NCBI GenBank assembly: GCA_028023455.1
Contig: JAQFVV010012422.1
Coordinates: 9,336,337 to 9,400,336, forward strand
DNA from: Epiperipatus broadwayi
Taxonomy: Eukaryota > Onychophora > Udeonychophora > Euonychophora > Peripatidae
Direction: 5' to 3'
DNA: 64,000 nucleotides
In this document: positions 62,107-64,000 of the stretch, piece by piece
Layout: each line of letters opens with the position of its first letter
Numbering within the stretch: the first letter of the stretch is position 1
Translations under genes and position numbers: made by a program
Notes under the pieces: model-generated
What the model saw: only the letters and a program-made list of their open reading frames with translations
Database searches by the model: none
Told to the model about the DNA's origin: nothing

Positions 62107-64000
62107 GACCATCTGAATGGGCACAAGGGTTTAAGATACTTTGTATCTTACATTAACTAGTTATATTGTATAAAAAAATGAAATAACCTTAGAATTTAAA
62201 TTTTTTTTTTTGCTGGAGATTGTTTAAAGCTTAAATATGGGTTGCTTATGCAGTTTATTGACCACTTTATAAGTATTTATTAGTATTATTGTGGTTAATG
62301 AGGTATTTAATGTAAGGAAGGGGGTTGTTTATTAATGGAATTGATACATCTTGTTAGAAAGATGCAAAGTTATCCTGTGTTAGTATAATATTATTTGAAT
62401 GGTTTCAAAATCCTTTATTCATTAATTCTTATCCTTTTGTCAACAGTTAATAGCAGTTTCAATTATATTTAGTTAAGATAGTTCAATATTTAGGTTGTAG
62501 TGCATGTGTATGCCTGTATGATTCTGCATTATGTTTCATTTCATTTTCATCTTTAATAACAGCAAACAATAGTACATTCACAATAAAAACATTTAAACTA
62601 CAGTAGTTATTTTAAATAATTAACAAATATATATTTCTTTCCAATAATTAATAGATAGTTAAATCAATGGATTATTTTATAAACTGAATAAATTATTAAT
62701 CATTTTATTTGATAGTTAATTAATATTCATTTTTCTTTCAAGTTTGTAAAAGCTATTTATTTTTATTATTTGTATTTTTTTTTCTTGTCTTCATTTAGTT
62801 TTAAAAATCAAAATGATTTTTTTTTTTTGAAAAGATTTGTTTTTGCATATGTAATTAGTTAGTTAGCAAGATGCATGAGAGTAACCTGGTGAAAGGCAAA
62901 TGAGCTTTGCTAAAAAGAGATTTTTTTTTTGAACAAAGATCTCCAGTGTAAAATTTGCTCTTTATAATGTAACTGTAGACAGTAAACAGTGGTTCATTTA
63001 TTGTGGAAATTAAAGCCAGTTACTGAAGTCAAATTGACTTTGAAAAGACTTTAGAGTAAAACTTCCAAAGGAGTTTAAGAACTTTATTATGGAAAAAAAT
63101 TAATTAAACATGCAATTCTAAGGTTTTAAAAAAAGGTATGTCGGTTTAACTTATTCTCTTCGGTTTAAACATTTCTGAATTAATCCCTTTATAACTATTA
63201 CTCTTTTAAAAATGTATGTTAATAACATCCAGTCTATATTATTTCACTTAATTGCCATTTTAAATAAGAATGGTTTACATAAATATTATTGTTGTATCAT
63301 TAAGCAACATATTTTTTTTTATATATATGGAAAATGCATGCAGATCTGTTCTATAGAATATATTTTAATTTCTCACTATTTTTCGTGTAGTGTTCTTTGT
63401 GAAGATTATACATAGACTTAAGGATATGTCTATTTTGATAGATCATACTATGTTTAAGTTCATCATAAGGAGATAAAAGTATTCATTTATTTGATATTTC
63501 TGGAACTAATGCGCATTTTAAATTAAGGAAATAAAATGTAAGCTACTTCTGTTAAATTGAATAGAAGGACAGAAATGCTGGTAATTTTTGTTCTCTTCAA
63601 TAAGGACGGAATATAAAATAAAGCATTATTAATTATGGAATTACTAAGGACAATTTAAAGTATTATTAAATGCTATTCAGAAAATACTAAGGATAATCGC
63701 GTATTTAATCCAGAACTGCACGGAAAATGTCTTATATTTTCAGTATAATAAAGGAGAAATTAACTGCTTGTGTATGATTTGGTACTTCGAATGGATATGC
63801 TATGAACACTGAAAGGTGCTGGGCATATTTAAGTTATGCTTATATTTTTTTAAGTTATACTGCAGAAGTGCATTTTAGTTTAAAATTCGGTTTGGAATGT
63901 GTCCCATATTATTTCATAAACCCGGAGCAGAGCTTTGCAAATGAACTTTTATTTTAAGTTACAAAACTAATAACTTTTGTGTCTTTTATTTTTTTTTATT
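62104..64000. other. No gene recognised
   Basis: AT-rich, no LE exon, no open frame above 67 codons. It may be intron or the start of another element at 62104 (TGTGACCATC) whose end is outside the window. Confidence 0.5.

Overview
The window is AT-rich, intron-dominated DNA from an animal nuclear genome. I base this on spliced exons of 135 nt that each encode one laminin-type EGF-like (LE) domain, on introns tens of kilobases long, and on Penelope-like and Ty3-type retroelements with LTRs of about 2-3 kb. No bacterial gene layout, operon or rRNA is present. The species cannot be fixed from the sequence; an AT-rich invertebrate is the most natural guess.

Host gene: one plus-strand gene crosses most or all of the window. 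Three intact LE exons (2989-3123, 29488-29622, 53448-53582) and one dead LE exon (47257-47396) are visible. Each intact exon is 135 nt, starts after AG, ends at GTAATG, and carries phase-1 introns on both sides, so single domains can be gained or lost without frameshift. The intron sequence between them is itself repeated. An anchor resembling 'tccaaaatggtatta' recurs near 1709, 13337, 29893, 30781, 47621, 52200 and 53871, at similar distances from the exons. The locus therefore grew by tandem duplication of an exon+intron unit of about 1.7 kb and was later inflated by transposons. One unit has lost its exon by deletion (about 30410), one at a transposon insertion (about 48480-51990), and one exon is mutated.

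Transposons, left to right: (1) a Penelope-like element, PLE1 (3209-13102), with inverted arms, RT and GIY-YIG coding; its left arm is split by a young LTR element (3546-10318) with near-identical 2213-bp LTRs, a tRNA-Lys-type primer site, a polypurine tract, no pol and a single 443-codon ORF. (2) A 163-bp hairpin (MITE-like) next to a minus-strand LTR element (14562-28281), again without recognisable pol. (3) A decayed minus-strand Ty3 element with gag-PR-RT-RH-IN order (31012-39380), flanked by AATATATTAA on both sides. (4) A second Penelope-like element, PLE2 (39590-46461), with kilobase-scale inverted arms, its left arm split by a 4.3-kb LTR-like insertion. (5) A truncated Ty3 fragment (about 48483-51000) with a (TA)n tract and a 73-bp minisatellite inside. 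(6) Tandem repeats of about 440 and 397 bp (54811-56470). (7) A probable solo LTR (59840-62035) inside a (TA)n tract.

Apart from the LE exons there is no convincing cellular gene. The rest is intron, repeats and decayed retroelements.
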